NCBI GenBank assembly: GCA_947624925.1
Contig: CANQMG010000009.1
Span: 1-28,505 of the forward strand
DNA: 28,505 nt
Origin: an uncultured Clostridia bacterium
GTDB taxonomy: Bacteria; Bacillota; Clostridia; TANB77; CAG-508
Direction of reading: 5' to 3'
Below the pieces are notes generated by a model. The model had not been told where the DNA came from. It did no database searches and worked only from the letters and a program-made list of their open reading frames with translations. The translations under genes and the position numbers were made by a program. Below, piece by piece: positions 1 to 8,267 of this stretch (positions are counted from its first letter, which is position 1; each line of letters begins with the position of its first letter).

Positions 1-559
1 TTTATATATGGTTTAGTGAGAGAAGGTGCTAGAGCTAGAGAATATGAAATAGCATTATCATGGCTTATAGATTGTGGACTTATATATCAAGTAAATAGGG
101 TAAATACAAGTAAAGTCCCATTATCCGCATATCAAGATTTTAACGCATTTAAATTATATTTATTAGATGTTCGGATTATTATCTGCTATGTCAGGAATTG
201 ATGAAAAAACTATTTTAGAGGGAAACGAAATATTTGAAGAATTTAAGGGAAGTTTAACAGAACAATATGTTTTGTGCCAATTAAAACAATGTACGGAGTT
301 AGATATTTTTTATTGGGCATCTGATACTGGAATGTCAGAAATAGACTTTATAACACAAATAGGAAAAAATAATATTCCGATAGAAGTAAAAGCAAGTGAA
401 AATTTACAAGCAAAAAGTTTAAAAATATTTGTACAAAAATATAATACAGTTATAAATGTAAGAACATCTATGTCTGATTACAGAAAAGAAAAATGGGTTA
501 TAAATATACCACTTTATGATATAGGTAATATAGAAGAAATCATTACTAAAAATGAGTAA
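1..559 (+). CDS. DUF4143-type AAA ATPase, C-terminal part, with one CGG +1 shift
   Basis: This is the C-terminal part of an ATP-binding protein of the AAA/DUF4143 family; the N-terminal ATPase domain lies left of the window. Frame 1 reads REGARAREYEIALSWLIDCG and then PLSAYQDFNAFKLYLLDV up to a CGG codon at 172. Frame +1 continues GLLSAMSGI, a GALTEQY-like motif (GSLTEQYVLCQL), and the nuclease-like segment EIDFITQ...IPIEVKA. Joining the frames at CGG gives LLDVGLLSAMSG, the normal family sequence. Without the shift the protein stops at the TGA at 199-201. Cellular roles of these ATPases are poorly known; many are accessory genes. Its end lies about 50 bp before the 14-bp repeat at 612, so it may close a mobile element to the left. 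The family call is firm; the role is not. Confidence 0.9.
172..174 (+). other. In-frame CGG, +1 frameshift site (DUF4143 ATPase)
   Basis: GTT CGG A. Zero frame stops at 199-201. Skipping C172 gives GTT GGA (Val-Gly) in the conserved LLDVGLLSAM segment. Confidence 0.88.
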
Positions 560-611
560 AAGTTATTCCAATATATCAAAATAACTTTACAAAAATATCC
601 CTAAATTTAAA

Positions 612-625
612 GACTTTACCCCCGT
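612..625 (+). repeat. 14-bp direct repeat, candidate attachment site, copy 1
   Basis: GACTTTACCCCCGT, identical to 1595-1608. It encodes the DFTPV segment of peroxiredoxin. Flanks differ on both sides (A and G here, C and A in copy 2), so the shared core is exactly 14 bp. Its C-rich centre stands out in this AT-rich DNA. Confidence 0.6.
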
Positions 626-848
626 GTGTACAACAGAAATGATTGCATTTACAAAAGCACATACATATTTTAAAAATTTAAACACAGAACTTTTAGGATT
701 AAGTGTAGATAGTAATAGTTCACATGAAGTGTATCAAAAGTTACAAACAAAAGTAAGACAAGCAATCACCTGTGATTTAATAAGACATTATATAAATAAA
801 AAGTTGCAGAAGTTTAATTCTAATATTATAATCGAAATGAAAAGATAA
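612..848 (+). pseudogene. Peroxiredoxin C-terminal fragment
   Basis: From the GAC at 612 the frame reads DFTPVCTTEMIAF, the peroxidatic-cysteine motif of AhpC/TSA (Prx6-like) peroxiredoxins, then LNTELLGLSVDSNSSH, also typical. After about residue 40 similarity is lost and the frame runs through an unfamiliar lysine-rich tail to TAA at 846-848. The N-terminal part is missing upstream; a matching N-terminal fragment lies downstream at 1454. It is therefore a broken, probably chimeric remnant. There is no good start codon with a ribosome binding site. The break falls immediately before the catalytic cysteine codon, at the 14-bp direct repeat. Confidence 0.75.
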
Positions 849-881
849 GAAATAAAACATAGTAAGGGGAGAAATTAAGGA

Positions 882-1295
882 TTGAGTGATATTTTAGATA
901 CTGCCAGTTTTGATCAATTTACTGATTTTAAAACTGTTATTGAAATTAGTGATAAAGAGTATGAACAGATTTTACGAAGTTTTTTTAATGAAGAAGGCAG
1001 AGTTAATGGTTCGTTTACTAAATCTGTGCCACAAAATAGAAAAGTTACTTATTTTGGAATGTTAGCTACTCCAGATAGAACTAATAGTATAGAGCAACCA
1101 AGAATAACACATAATAATTATCAAATATCAACAATATTTTCTGAGCAACACTATGATAGAAATGATAGTCTGCAATTACAATTTTATAGATTTCCGAATA
1201 TGTATTATATTGGTGCTGAAAATAAAATTTATAGAATAGGTAATTTTCAAAGAAAAGTACGACCTACATTATCAAATGGCAGAATAAAGAATTAA
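882..1295 (+). pseudogene. Unrecognised ORF, probably frameshifted near its 3' end
   Basis: A TTG-start frame preceded by AAGGGGA encodes about 137 residues (SDILDTASFDQFTDFKTVIE... to ...VRPTLSNGRIKN). I do not recognise the family; there is no signal peptide or clear motif. Just past the stop, another frame (from about 1282) reads ELKTISIDNVLYKMGFPKNY...KLLKL and ends at 1369, which looks like a natural protein C-terminus, so the gene probably carries an ordinary indel near 1280. There is no CGG at this break. It sits between the two peroxiredoxin fragments and is probably decayed. Confidence 0.4.
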
Positions 1296-1403
1296 AAACA
1301 ATATCGATTGATAATGTTTTGTATAAAATGGGATTTCCTAAAAATTATAAAAAATTGTTAAAACTTTAATAAAAAATTTTAAAAGAATAAAATTAAGTAA
1401 CAA

Positions 1404-1453
1404 AAATAGACTTCTAACATAAAATAAATAAAAAAGTTGGAGGTCTATTTTTT
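1404..1453 (+). terminator. Hairpin plus T-run overlapping the RBS of the peroxiredoxin fragment
   Basis: A 15-bp stem with two G-U pairs (1404-1418 with 1436-1450) around a 17-nt loop is followed by a T-run reaching 1453. It looks like a Rho-independent terminator for the upstream gene. The 3' arm contains GGAGG (1439-1443), the ribosome binding site for the ATG at 1454, so the folded RNA would also hide that site. Confidence 0.6.
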
Positions 1454-1633
1454 ATGAATAATTATGAAATAATGATGAATGGAAATGTAAAAATAGGAGA
1501 ATTTGCACCAGATTTTGAAGCAGTAACAACAATGGGCAATATTAAACTTTCAGATTACAAAGGAAAATGGATAATATTATTTTCGCATCCAGGCGACTTT
1601 ACCCCCGTATCTATACTTTTCAAACCTCTATAA
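1454..1633 (+). pseudogene. Peroxiredoxin N-terminal fragment, cut at the attachment repeat
   Basis: The ATG at 1454, 10 nt after GGAGG, opens a frame reading IGEFAPDFEAVTTMGNIKL, SDYKGKWIILFSHPGDFTPV, the N-terminal half of a thioredoxin-fold peroxiredoxin. After the 14-bp repeat the frame continues as unrelated SILFKPL and stops at 1631-1633, so the peroxidatic cysteine and everything after it are lost. The missing half exists upstream at 612-848, in reverse order. The simplest reading is that the element to the right integrated at the active-site codons of this gene. The fragment is unlikely to be active. Confidence 0.8.
1595..1608 (+). repeat. 14-bp direct repeat, candidate attachment site, copy 2
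   Basis: GACTTTACCCCCGT, the second copy. To its right peroxiredoxin similarity ends and the conjugative element begins, so this is the likely left end (attL) of the element. No third copy was seen to the right, so the other end should lie beyond the window or be decayed. Confidence 0.6.
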
Positions 1634-1684
1634 ATATTGATAAATCTTTTGATTTTATTAAATTGAAGGGAGGTGATGTGGAAT

Positions 1685-2455
1685 GTGAGTTATGAAAAAC
1701 AACCATCTTATTATGCAATAATTCCGAGTACAGTTCGTTATGATGAGAGATTAAAATTTGCAGAAAGATTACTTTATGGAGAAATAACAGCATTAATTGG
1801 AAAAGAAGGTTATTGTTTTGCAACTAATAATTATTTTTCTAATTTGTATGGAGTAATACCAGGAACAATTTCAAGATGGATTTCTCATTTAGATAAGTTA
1901 GGATATATAAAAGTGGAATTAATAAAAAACAACAAAAAAGAAATAATTGAAAGAAGAATTTATATTACAGATATAAGTTGTAGGCAAATTATGCAAAATA
2001 CCTATAAGCAAAATAGCACATACCCCTATGAGCAAAAAAACATAGAGTCTATGAGCAAAAAAGCTAAAGGTAATAATATAAATATTATGATAGATAGATT
2101 CTTTAATTATATTATAAATAAAACAGAAAAAATTCCAAATGAGTTTAAAGATAAAGAGCAGTATGAAAGGTTTTATGAAATAATTAAGAGGTTAGAGTTA
2201 AATTATACAGAAGATAATTTAAAGATATTTAAAGAAGAAAATATAATTAAAGTTAAAAATATAATTTATTGTGTTAAGGACTTGTTTATAAGAGATAAAA
2301 TAAATATCCTATTAAGAATTACACGAGAAGATTTAATAAACATATATAATAATTGTAAAAAATTTGAAGATGATTACAAAGGAACAGAAAAAGAAATTGT
2401 TAATTTTTATGATTATTATTATGCAAGTGTTATAAGAAAATTAGAAGCTAAATAA
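1685..2455 (+). CDS. Replication initiator-like helix-turn-helix protein of the ICE
   Basis: About 256 residues. The N-terminus SYEKQPSYYAIIPSTVRYDE and the segment AERLLYGEITALIGKEGYCFATNNYFSNLYGV...ISRWISHLDKLGYI match the winged-helix RepA/replisome-organiser-like proteins common in Bacillota phages and ICEs. They likely bind the element's origin or help load replication proteins. A GTG at 1685 is preferred: it lies 9 nt after GGGAGGTGA, while the ATG at 1676 is too close. The C-terminal half is charged and has no motif I can name. It is the first gene after the presumed left end, a usual position for such genes. No CGG site is present. Confidence 0.72.
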   Translation: MSYEKQPSYYAIIPSTVRYDERLKFAERLLYGEITALIGKEGYCFATNNYFSNLYGVIPGTISRWISHLDKLGYIKVELIKNNKKEIIERRIYITDISCRQIMQNTYKQNSTYPYEQKNIESMSKKAKGNNINIMIDRFFNYIINKTEKIPNEFKDKEQYERFYEIIKRLELNYTEDNLKIFKEENIIKVKNIIYCVKDLFIRDKINILLRITREDLINIYNNCKKFEDDYKGTEKEIVNFYDYYYASVIRKLEAK

Positions 2456-2493
2456 ATATAGCTTTATTTTTTTTGGAAAAAAGGAGTGGTTTT

Positions 2494-2745
2494 ATGATTA
2501 AACCATACAACCTACAAGAATTTGATAGCAATTTAATGATTGGAAATATAATGGAAAAAACTTTTTTTTTCTAATTATTTTAATTACTGTATGGATTTTT
2601 GTAAGTTTAATTATTTGGCTAATTCGGAAGCCGTATAAAATCCGAAAAAGCAATAAAATTTGGAGTTAAAAATTTTATAATAAGTGCATTATTGCAACTA
2701 TTTATTATAACAATTCCTATATTAATTGCTTTTTTTAAAAAATAA
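2494..2745 (+). CDS. Small two-segment membrane protein with a CGG +1 shift and a poly-T break
   Basis: The ATG at 2494 follows AAAGGAGTGG. The frame reads IKPYNLQEFDSNLMIGNIMEK and reaches nine T's (2562-2570), where it hits TAA at 2572. In the frame one base back it continues LIILITVWIFVSLIIWLI to a CGG at 2625, and after +1 reads GSRIKSEKAIKFGVKNFIIS...ILIAFFKK to TAA at 2743-2745. The product would be about 83 residues with two hydrophobic segments. It sits directly before the pilin gene, where small membrane proteins are usual in Tn1549-like transfer modules. The function is unknown. Two frame changes are needed, only one of the CGG type; the poly-T one could be RNA-polymerase slippage, an indel or a homopolymer sequencing error. 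Confidence 0.55.
2625..2627 (+). other. In-frame CGG, +1 frameshift site (small membrane protein)
   Basis: ATT CGG A in the frame of the hydrophobic segment. Skipping the C gives IIWLIGSRIK and an open frame to 2745. The zero frame would read charged residues and stop within 50 nt. Confidence 0.7.
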
Positions 2746-2757
2746 TGGAGGAAAAAA

Positions 2758-3139
2758 ATGAAATTAACAAAATTAATAGAAAAAAACAAATTAAAATTTA
2801 CTAGTTTAACAACAACTCTTGCAATGATTCTACTAAATGTAAAAAGTTATGCAACATCATCAATAGAAAAACAAGAAGTTATAACTGCAACTGATAATAT
2901 AAAACAAGCAGTTATAGATTTAGCTATGCCTATTCGGAACTGTTCTTATGTTTGTAAGTATAGTAATTATAGCAGTTAAGTTAATTGTAAATGCAAATAA
3001 TCCAAATAAAAGATCTGAAGGAATTGGAGGGTTGGCTTGGGTAGCTATAGGATTTATGCTTCTTAGTTTAGCCTTAATTGCATCAGGAATTATACTTAGT
3101 GTTGCAACAAGTGGTTCTGGACAAATGGTAGGTAGCTAA
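2758..3139 (+). CDS. VirB2/TrbC-like pilin or Maff2-like subunit, with one CGG +1 shift
   Basis: The joined product is 126 residues. A signal peptide with hydrophobic core FTSLTTTLAMILLNVKSYAT is followed by two membrane segments: AMPIGTVLMFVSIVIIAVKL and WVAIGFMLLSLALIASGIIL, with a basic loop between (NANNPNKRSEGIGG). Length and two-helix layout fit VirB2/TrbC-type pilin subunits that precede PrgI and VirB4 in Gram-positive ICEs. The CGG at 2935 interrupts the first helix; unshifted translation ends at 2977-2979 with hydrophilic residues. GGAGG lies just before ATG 2758. Family assignment rests on topology and gene order rather than a strict motif. Confidence 0.75.
2935..2937 (+). other. 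In-frame CGG, +1 frameshift site (pilin)
   Basis: ATT CGG A. Skipping the C gives Ile-Gly (AMPIGTVLMF) and restores a continuous membrane helix. The zero frame stops at 2977-2979. Confidence 0.88.
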
Positions 3140-3168
3140 AAATTAAAGTTATGAAAGGATGATAAAAA

Positions 3169-3462
3169 ATGCAAATATATAAAGTTCCATATAATTTTAA
3201 GCATGAAGAAAAAGTTTTTGGTGGTTATGTATCAATACGACAAGCAATATATCTTGTTTTAGCAGCTTCAATGGTATCAGTTCTATTTATACCAGTAATA
3301 AACATCTTTTTTAAATCAATCATATTTTTAATATTTTCATCAATTTTTATTATGTTTGCTTTTGTTAAATTTGATGAAACTAATGCAGATAGATATTTTA
3401 TATATGTTTTGAATTTTTTATTTAGAAAGAAAAAATATATATTAGAGGAAGGTAAGAGATAA
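3169..3462 (+). CDS. prgI: PrgI family protein of the conjugative secretion system
   Basis: 97 residues. The start MQIYKVPYNFKHEEKVFGGY and the following SIRQAIYLVLAA are characteristic of PrgI, a small inner-membrane component of Gram-positive type IV secretion, functionally placed with VirB3. Two membrane segments follow (YLVLAASMVSVLFIPVINIF and IIFLIFSSIFIMFAFVKF). The C-terminus RYFIYVLNFLFRKKKYI is also family-like. GAAAGGATGA precedes the ATG. The stop codon overlaps the next ATG by one base, so the two genes are probably translationally coupled. It has no CGG codon and reads through without interruption. Confidence 0.9.
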   Translation: MQIYKVPYNFKHEEKVFGGYVSIRQAIYLVLAASMVSVLFIPVINIFFKSIIFLIFSSIFIMFAFVKFDETNADRYFIYVLNFLFRKKKYILEEGKR

Positions 3463-4172
3463 TGATAGTTACAATAATTTTTGGAATTGCGAGTATAAGC
3501 TTACTTATATTTACTCCAATATATGTTAAAAAGAAAAATAGACTATATAGTTTTAAACCTACTCAAAAAGGAAATTTAAAAAAGCAAAGAAAAAATATTA
3601 AAAGTATATGGGGAATTGATAGAATTAAAGATGGAATTATATCCATAAATGGGAAACAATCTATAATAATTGAATTGGGAAGCATTGAATATAAACTTTT
3701 AAATGATGAAGAACAAAACAATATAGATAATAATCTTATAAAACTAGCAAAAACATTTACAAAACAGATACAATTTTTTAGTACAACAGAAAAAATAGAT
3801 ACGAGTGATAAGGTGGAATCAATAAGATTAAATCTAGATAAACAAAAGGATGAAAATATAAGAGAGTATGGAAACAGTATCATAGAATATTTAGAGAATA
3901 TAATGCAAGAAGATAATTTATATGTCAGAAAAAACTATTGTATTATTGAATCAAATGAGCCATTTGAGAAAGCAAAAGCTGATTTAGAAAAATATTATAG
4001 TGATTTTAAATATAGCTTATCAAGCATTAGAGTAAAGACAAGAAAATTGACTGATATAGAAATTATTGAGTTTATAAATAGAGAATTAAATAAAAATCAA
4101 AATGAAAGTGTAAAAGAAATAATAAAGAAGGGAGGATTAGATTTATATGTCCAAGCAGAAAATAAAACATAA
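3462..4172 (+). CDS. Membrane-anchored protein resembling a VirB4 N-terminal domain
   Basis: 236 residues. One N-terminal membrane segment (VTIIFGIASISLLIFTPIYV) is followed by a basic linker and a soluble domain: GIDRIKDGIISINGKQSIII, then SIEYKLLNDEEQNNI...LAKTFTKQIQFFSTTEKID. This resembles the N-terminal CagE/TrbE/VirB4-type domain, but there is no Walker A motif, so it cannot be an ATPase by itself. It lies between PrgI and VirB4, overlaps VirB4 by 26 bp, and is probably a VirB4 partner or split domain at the membrane. The resemblance is judged by eye, so confidence is moderate. Confidence 0.6.
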   Translation: MIVTIIFGIASISLLIFTPIYVKKKNRLYSFKPTQKGNLKKQRKNIKSIWGIDRIKDGIISINGKQSIIIELGSIEYKLLNDEEQNNIDNNLIKLAKTFTKQIQFFSTTEKIDTSDKVESIRLNLDKQKDENIREYGNSIIEYLENIMQEDNLYVRKNYCIIESNEPFEKAKADLEKYYSDFKYSLSSIRVKTRKLTDIEIIEFINRELNKNQNESVKEIIKKGGLDLYVQAENKT

Positions 4173-6025
4173 AAAGGGAGAAAAGAAAATTTGTATAGAA
4201 AAGGTTAAGAAAAAGAATAGAAAGAAAAAGGAAATAGATATTTTTAATAAAGCTCCTAATCTTATAGATATACTAATTCCAGACTTTATTGATGAAAAAA
4301 GAGATTATATAGTAATAGGAGATGGTAAATATATTAGAAGTTTTGTTTTAGCAATATATCCAAGCAAAACATATTTAGGGTGGCTTGATGGAGTATTTAG
4401 CCTTTTAGGAGATATAACATTAAGTATTATTAACAGACCTACCAGTGAGGATAGTGTAATAAGACAATTAAATAAAAAAGTAACAGTATTAGAATCAGAA
4501 AGACAGACATACGAGAGTAAAGGTAATATTGAATTAATCCACCCATTGGAGAAGATGATTAATGATTATGATCAAATTAGAAGGCAAGTGCAAACATCAA
4601 ATGATAAGTTGTTTTTTATCACTATATTACTAAGAATAAATGCTAAAAATTTGGAAGAATTAAATGAGAAAACAGACTTATTGAAGAATGAATTTGCAAA
4701 AATGTCTGCAAAAGCAAGGACATTAAATTTTAGGCAGTTATCTGGATTAAGGGCTAACCTACCTTTTAATACATTAAATATTTATGATTATGAAAGAAAT
4801 GTAACAACATCAGGAGTAGCTACAATGTTTCCAATAGCAAATTCTAATGTTGAATCAAGCATTGATGGAGTTCCTATTCGGTAGAAATTATTTTACAGGA
4901 CTTCCTGTATATTTGGATACTTTTGATAAAAGTTTAACAAATCCACATATAGTGGTTTTAGGAGTAACTGGTGCAGGAAAATCTGTTACAATGGACATCC
5001 TATCTTCAAGATCTCTTGTTACAAAAAATACACAATCAGCAATACTTGATATAGAAGGCGAATATAAAAAAAGGACTGAAAAAATAGGTGGAAGAATAAT
5101 ATCAATAAAACAAGGTGTTCCATCAGGAATAAATATTTTTGATATTGATGTAGAGCAACAAGAAAACGGACTTGAAAAAGTAAATATTTTAAATAAAGTT
5201 GCTGAAATAAGAGCAATATTGTCAGGCATAATGAAAAACTATATGGACAGAAATTTAAATGCAAAGGAATTAGTAGATATTGAAGAAAGTGTTATAGAAA
5301 CATATAAAGAAAGAGGCATTACATCTGACAAAGAAAGTATATACGAAAAAGAAGGAGGAAAAATTGGTAACAAATTAACATTAGGAAAAATAAAGAAAAG
5401 GATGCCTACATTATCTGATTTTCAGAGGATTTTACTTACTAAAAAGAATTCAAAGGAACTAGCAGAAATATTATCTGGCTTTTTAAAAGGAAAAAGTTTA
5501 GGAATGTTTGATTGCACAAGTAATATAAACATAAATGACCATGCAATAGACTTTGATTTATCAAGTATAAATGATGAAGTAACTAAATTTTATGCTTCAA
5601 TGGTAATTACAACATGGATAACAGAAAAATATATGAGAAGGTCAGAAAGATATGAAGAAAAATCCGTTTATATAGATGAAGCTTGGACAATGCTCAAATA
5701 TGAAGAAACAGCAAATTTTATTGAAAATTTAGCTCGTAGAGCAAGAAAAAGAGGAGTAAGACTTGTAATAGCAACTCAACTGCCTGATGAGATGATTTCA
5801 ACAACTCAAGGTAGAGCAATTTTAAATTGTTGTGGAACAGCAATACTAATGAAACAAAGTCCAATTAGTGTTGATAAAGTAATAGATTATTTTAAATTAT
5901 CATCAGGTACTAGAGATTATTTATTACAAGCAAGACCAGGAGATGCTCTACTTGATATTGAAGGAACTATATCAGCTGTATCTATTGAAATGTTGGAAAA
6001 AGAAAGTGAAATTCTTAAAGTGTAA
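4147..6025 (+). CDS. virB4: VirB4 family conjugation ATPase, with one CGG +1 shift
   Basis: The joined product is 625 residues, a usual length for this family in ICEs. It drives pilus and channel assembly at the cytoplasmic membrane. The N-terminal region (to about residue 243) contains YIVIGDGKYIRSFVLAIYPS. After CGG 4879 come GRNYFTGLPVYLDTF, Walker A GVTGAGKS (about residue 272), ILDIEGEYKK, Walker B SVYIDEAWTML (about 507) and RARKRGVRLVIATQLPDEM. The zero frame stops at once (CGG TAG), so without the shift only a 244-residue piece lacking all ATPase motifs is made. Skipping the C gives GVPIGRNYFTG, the family-like junction. The start ATG follows GGGAGG. Confidence 0.93.
4879..4881 (+). 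other. In-frame CGG, +1 frameshift site (VirB4), immediately followed by TAG
   Basis: ATT CGG TAG. Skipping the C gives Ile-Gly-Arg (GVPIGRNYF). The next zero-frame codon is a stop (4882-4884), so shift efficiency decides between full VirB4 and a fragment. Confidence 0.92.
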
Positions 6026-6038
6026 AGGAGGGAATATT

Positions 6039-7494
6039 TTGAAAATTGTAAAAAAAATTGTTGCAAGTATCTTAATTATACTTGTTTTTTTATGCTTATT
6101 CCTACCTAATACATACGCTGATTTCTTTGATGGTGAGGATGAAGAAGAATCAGAAATTAAGAAAACAATAGATGAAGATGATGGAGGAATATTTGAAAAA
6201 ATTATTGCAAAAATGATTCGGTGGAATTGCAGAAACTGTTCTTAATATTACTACTAGCGAAGAATTAAATATGGGATTTAAGCAATATGATGAATTAATA
6301 TTTGCTCAGAATTCGACTAATATATCCCCATTTACAGAAGAACAATGGAGTTCCATGATGGAATGGTACAAAATCATGTCTGCAATTGGAGGAAGTTTAA
6401 TATTAATTGCAGTTGTTACTGTCGCATATAAGCTTATTATAAGTGGATATAGTATCGAACATAGGAATGAAGCAAAAGATAGTTTAATGAGGTTATTCTT
6501 TGGAGCAACATCTATTGTATTTGCACCTATTTTTGTAAAATTCCTTTTATTTTTAAATAATAATTTGGTTCGTATGCTTGTAGGATACTCTGATAATAAT
6601 TTAGAGCAACTTTTGGGAAATGGAATAATATCAAATATAAAAACAGGAAATGCAATTGCAACAGCTATTGTTATTGCTTTATTTGCATATTTATTCTTTA
6701 AACTAAATGTAAAATTTATTATAAGACAGTTTACAATATTGGTTTTTACATTGTTTACTCCGATAATATCTATTATGTGGATGATTAATAAAAGAACAAT
6801 AGGAGCTGCAATTTGGTTTGGACAATTATTAATAAATGTTTTTATGCAATTTATATATGCTTTTTTATTTTTAGTGTATATGAAATTTTTACCACAATCT
6901 GGAGGATGGGCTGTTTCTATTTTATGGGCAATGATGATACTTCCAATTGCAGATGCGTTGCAGAATTGCTTACAGAATCTTATATCAAGAATTGCTGGAA
7001 TAAATAACGATGAATTAGCAAATAGAGGTATTGGAATGGCAGGAGCAATGGCTCATAGTATAAAAACTATAGCATATCAATTTAAAAGTTCTAACGGTGA
7101 GAATAACATTAACAATAATACAACCTTTCTTGGTAGAATTTTAAATAAAGAAAATGAAACAAATAGAAACGAAGTTACAGAAATGCAAACTACAAAAATG
7201 AAAACATCACCATTACAAACTACAAAAATGGAAACTAACACAATAAATGTTAATGAAAAGAATAATTCAGAAGGAAAAGATAATGATAAAGCACCTGTAA
7301 GTAACAGTATTTTTAGAAGAGCTTATAATACAGGAAAAGAATTCTTAAATATGGGAATGTACACAGCAGAAGGTAGAAATTTTAATAATAATAGAACATA
7401 TAACAGATATAACATTAACAATACAAGGAAAGAAGATATTAATAAAAAAATAGACAATGAAATAACAAATATTCAGGAGCAGGATAAGTTATGA
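6039..7494 (+). CDS. VirB6/TrbL-like polytopic membrane protein, with one CGG +1 shift
   Basis: The joined product is 484 residues. A TTG start at 6039 follows AAAGGAGGG. A signal peptide or first helix (IVASILIILVFLCLFLPNTY ending in ADFFDG) leads to an acidic stretch, then FEKIIAKMI, CGG, GGIAETVLNIT. Several membrane helices follow (about residues 115-305, for example SLILIAVVTVAYKLIISGYS and FAYLFFKLNVKFIIRQFTIL) and a long hydrophilic, Asn/Lys/Thr-rich cytoplasmic tail. This is the layout of TrbL/VirB6-type channel proteins, which follow VirB4 in Gram-positive ICEs. The zero frame ends at 6243-6245. The last bases (ATGA) overlap the next gene. Confidence 0.85.
6219..6221 (+). other. In-frame CGG, +1 frameshift site (VirB6-like protein)
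   Basis: ATT CGG T. Skipping the C gives KMIGGIAETVLN. The zero frame gives RWNCRNCS and TAA at 6243-6245. Confidence 0.87.
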
Positions 7495-8263
7495 TAGCAC
7501 AAAGTATGGAATATAAAATTAAAAATCAAGTAAAAAAGCAAATTAAAAAAAGAATAAAACAAGCATTATTAATGCTATTAAATACTTTTAAAGTTCCTAT
7601 TCTCATATTTACAGTTGTACTTTTATTAGTATGTTATATAACGGATATTCTCTATATAGGAGTAAATAATGAAGAAAAGAGTAATATGAAAAACGAGATG
7701 AAATACTATACGACAGAAGAATATACAGAGGAAGAAACGAAAAGTTTCTTTGAAAGTGTAGGAGAATTTATTTCTGGATTATTTGCAGAAATTATATCAG
7801 ATTCCGATTGGCCAGTTGAAGGCAAATCGGAGAAAGACATAACTAGTTATTATGGATATAGAGAAGCACCAACAGCTGGAGCATCAACATTTCATAGTCG
7901 GAATTGATATAGCAGCAAAAGAAGGAACAAAATTGGTATCTATTTCAGATGGAACAGTAATAAAAGCATCTTGGGGAGGTGCAAACGGATATACAATAAC
8001 AATAGAGTCAGGAGAATATACATTTTCATATAGTCATTGCGATCCTAATTTTTTAGTAAGTGTAGGAGATAAGGTAAAAAAAGGACAAGTAATAGGAAAA
8101 GTCGGACCTACAAATGTATATAATGTTCCTAATAATCCATATACGGACTCAAATGGAAAACCGACAAATCGGAGCAACAACAGGTTGTCATTGTCATTTT
8201 AAAGTAACAAAAAATGGTCAAACAATAGATCCATTAACAATACTAGGAAAAGGAGGAATATAG
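7491..8263 (+). CDS. M23-family cell-wall endopeptidase of the transfer system, with two CGG +1 shifts
   Basis: The joined product is 256 residues. A basic N-terminus and a membrane helix (about residues 32-53, VPILIFTVVLLLVCYITDIL) anchor it; a catalytic domain follows (DITSYYGYREAPTAG, then the metal motif H135-S-G-I-D139 and C-H233-C-H235). These match the HxxxD and HxH zinc ligands of M23 lysostaphin-like peptidases, which open peptidoglycan for the conjugation channel. The H-x-G-I-D motif exists only if C7899 is skipped, and the H-x-H motif is reached only if C8170 is skipped as well. Unshifted products stop at 7907 or 8202 and lack zinc ligands. It ends TLLGKGG-like (TILGKGGI) at TAG 8261-8263. 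Confidence 0.92.
7899..7901 (+). other. In-frame CGG, +1 frameshift site 1 of the M23 peptidase
   Basis: AGT CGG A. Skipping the C gives His-Ser-Gly-Ile-Asp, the first zinc motif. The zero frame stops at 7905-7907. Confidence 0.93.
8170..8172 (+). other. In-frame CGG, +1 frameshift site 2 of the M23 peptidase
   Basis: AAT CGG A. Skipping the C gives TNGATTGCHCHF, the HxH zinc motif. The zero frame stops at 8200-8202. Confidence 0.92.
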
Positions 8264-8267
8264 TAAA

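Noticed and set aside
882..1369. The break near 1280 as another CGG-type shift
   Set aside because: There is no CGG; the sequence is AATGGCAGAA and the downstream frame is in the other phase. It looks like ordinary decay.
2945..3139. Separate short genes starting inside the second halves (such as ATG 2948, 4847, 7852, 12546)
   Set aside because: These internal starts lack ribosome binding sites and lie within protein domains; they are downstream halves of shifted genes.
3563..3883. Minus-strand open frames of about 100 codons inside the transfer genes (also 4888-5264, 15216-15518, 16247-17065, 18965-19273, 20780-21064)
   Set aside because: They are antisense shadows of well-supported + strand genes, have hydrophobic AT-rich composition and no ribosome binding sites.
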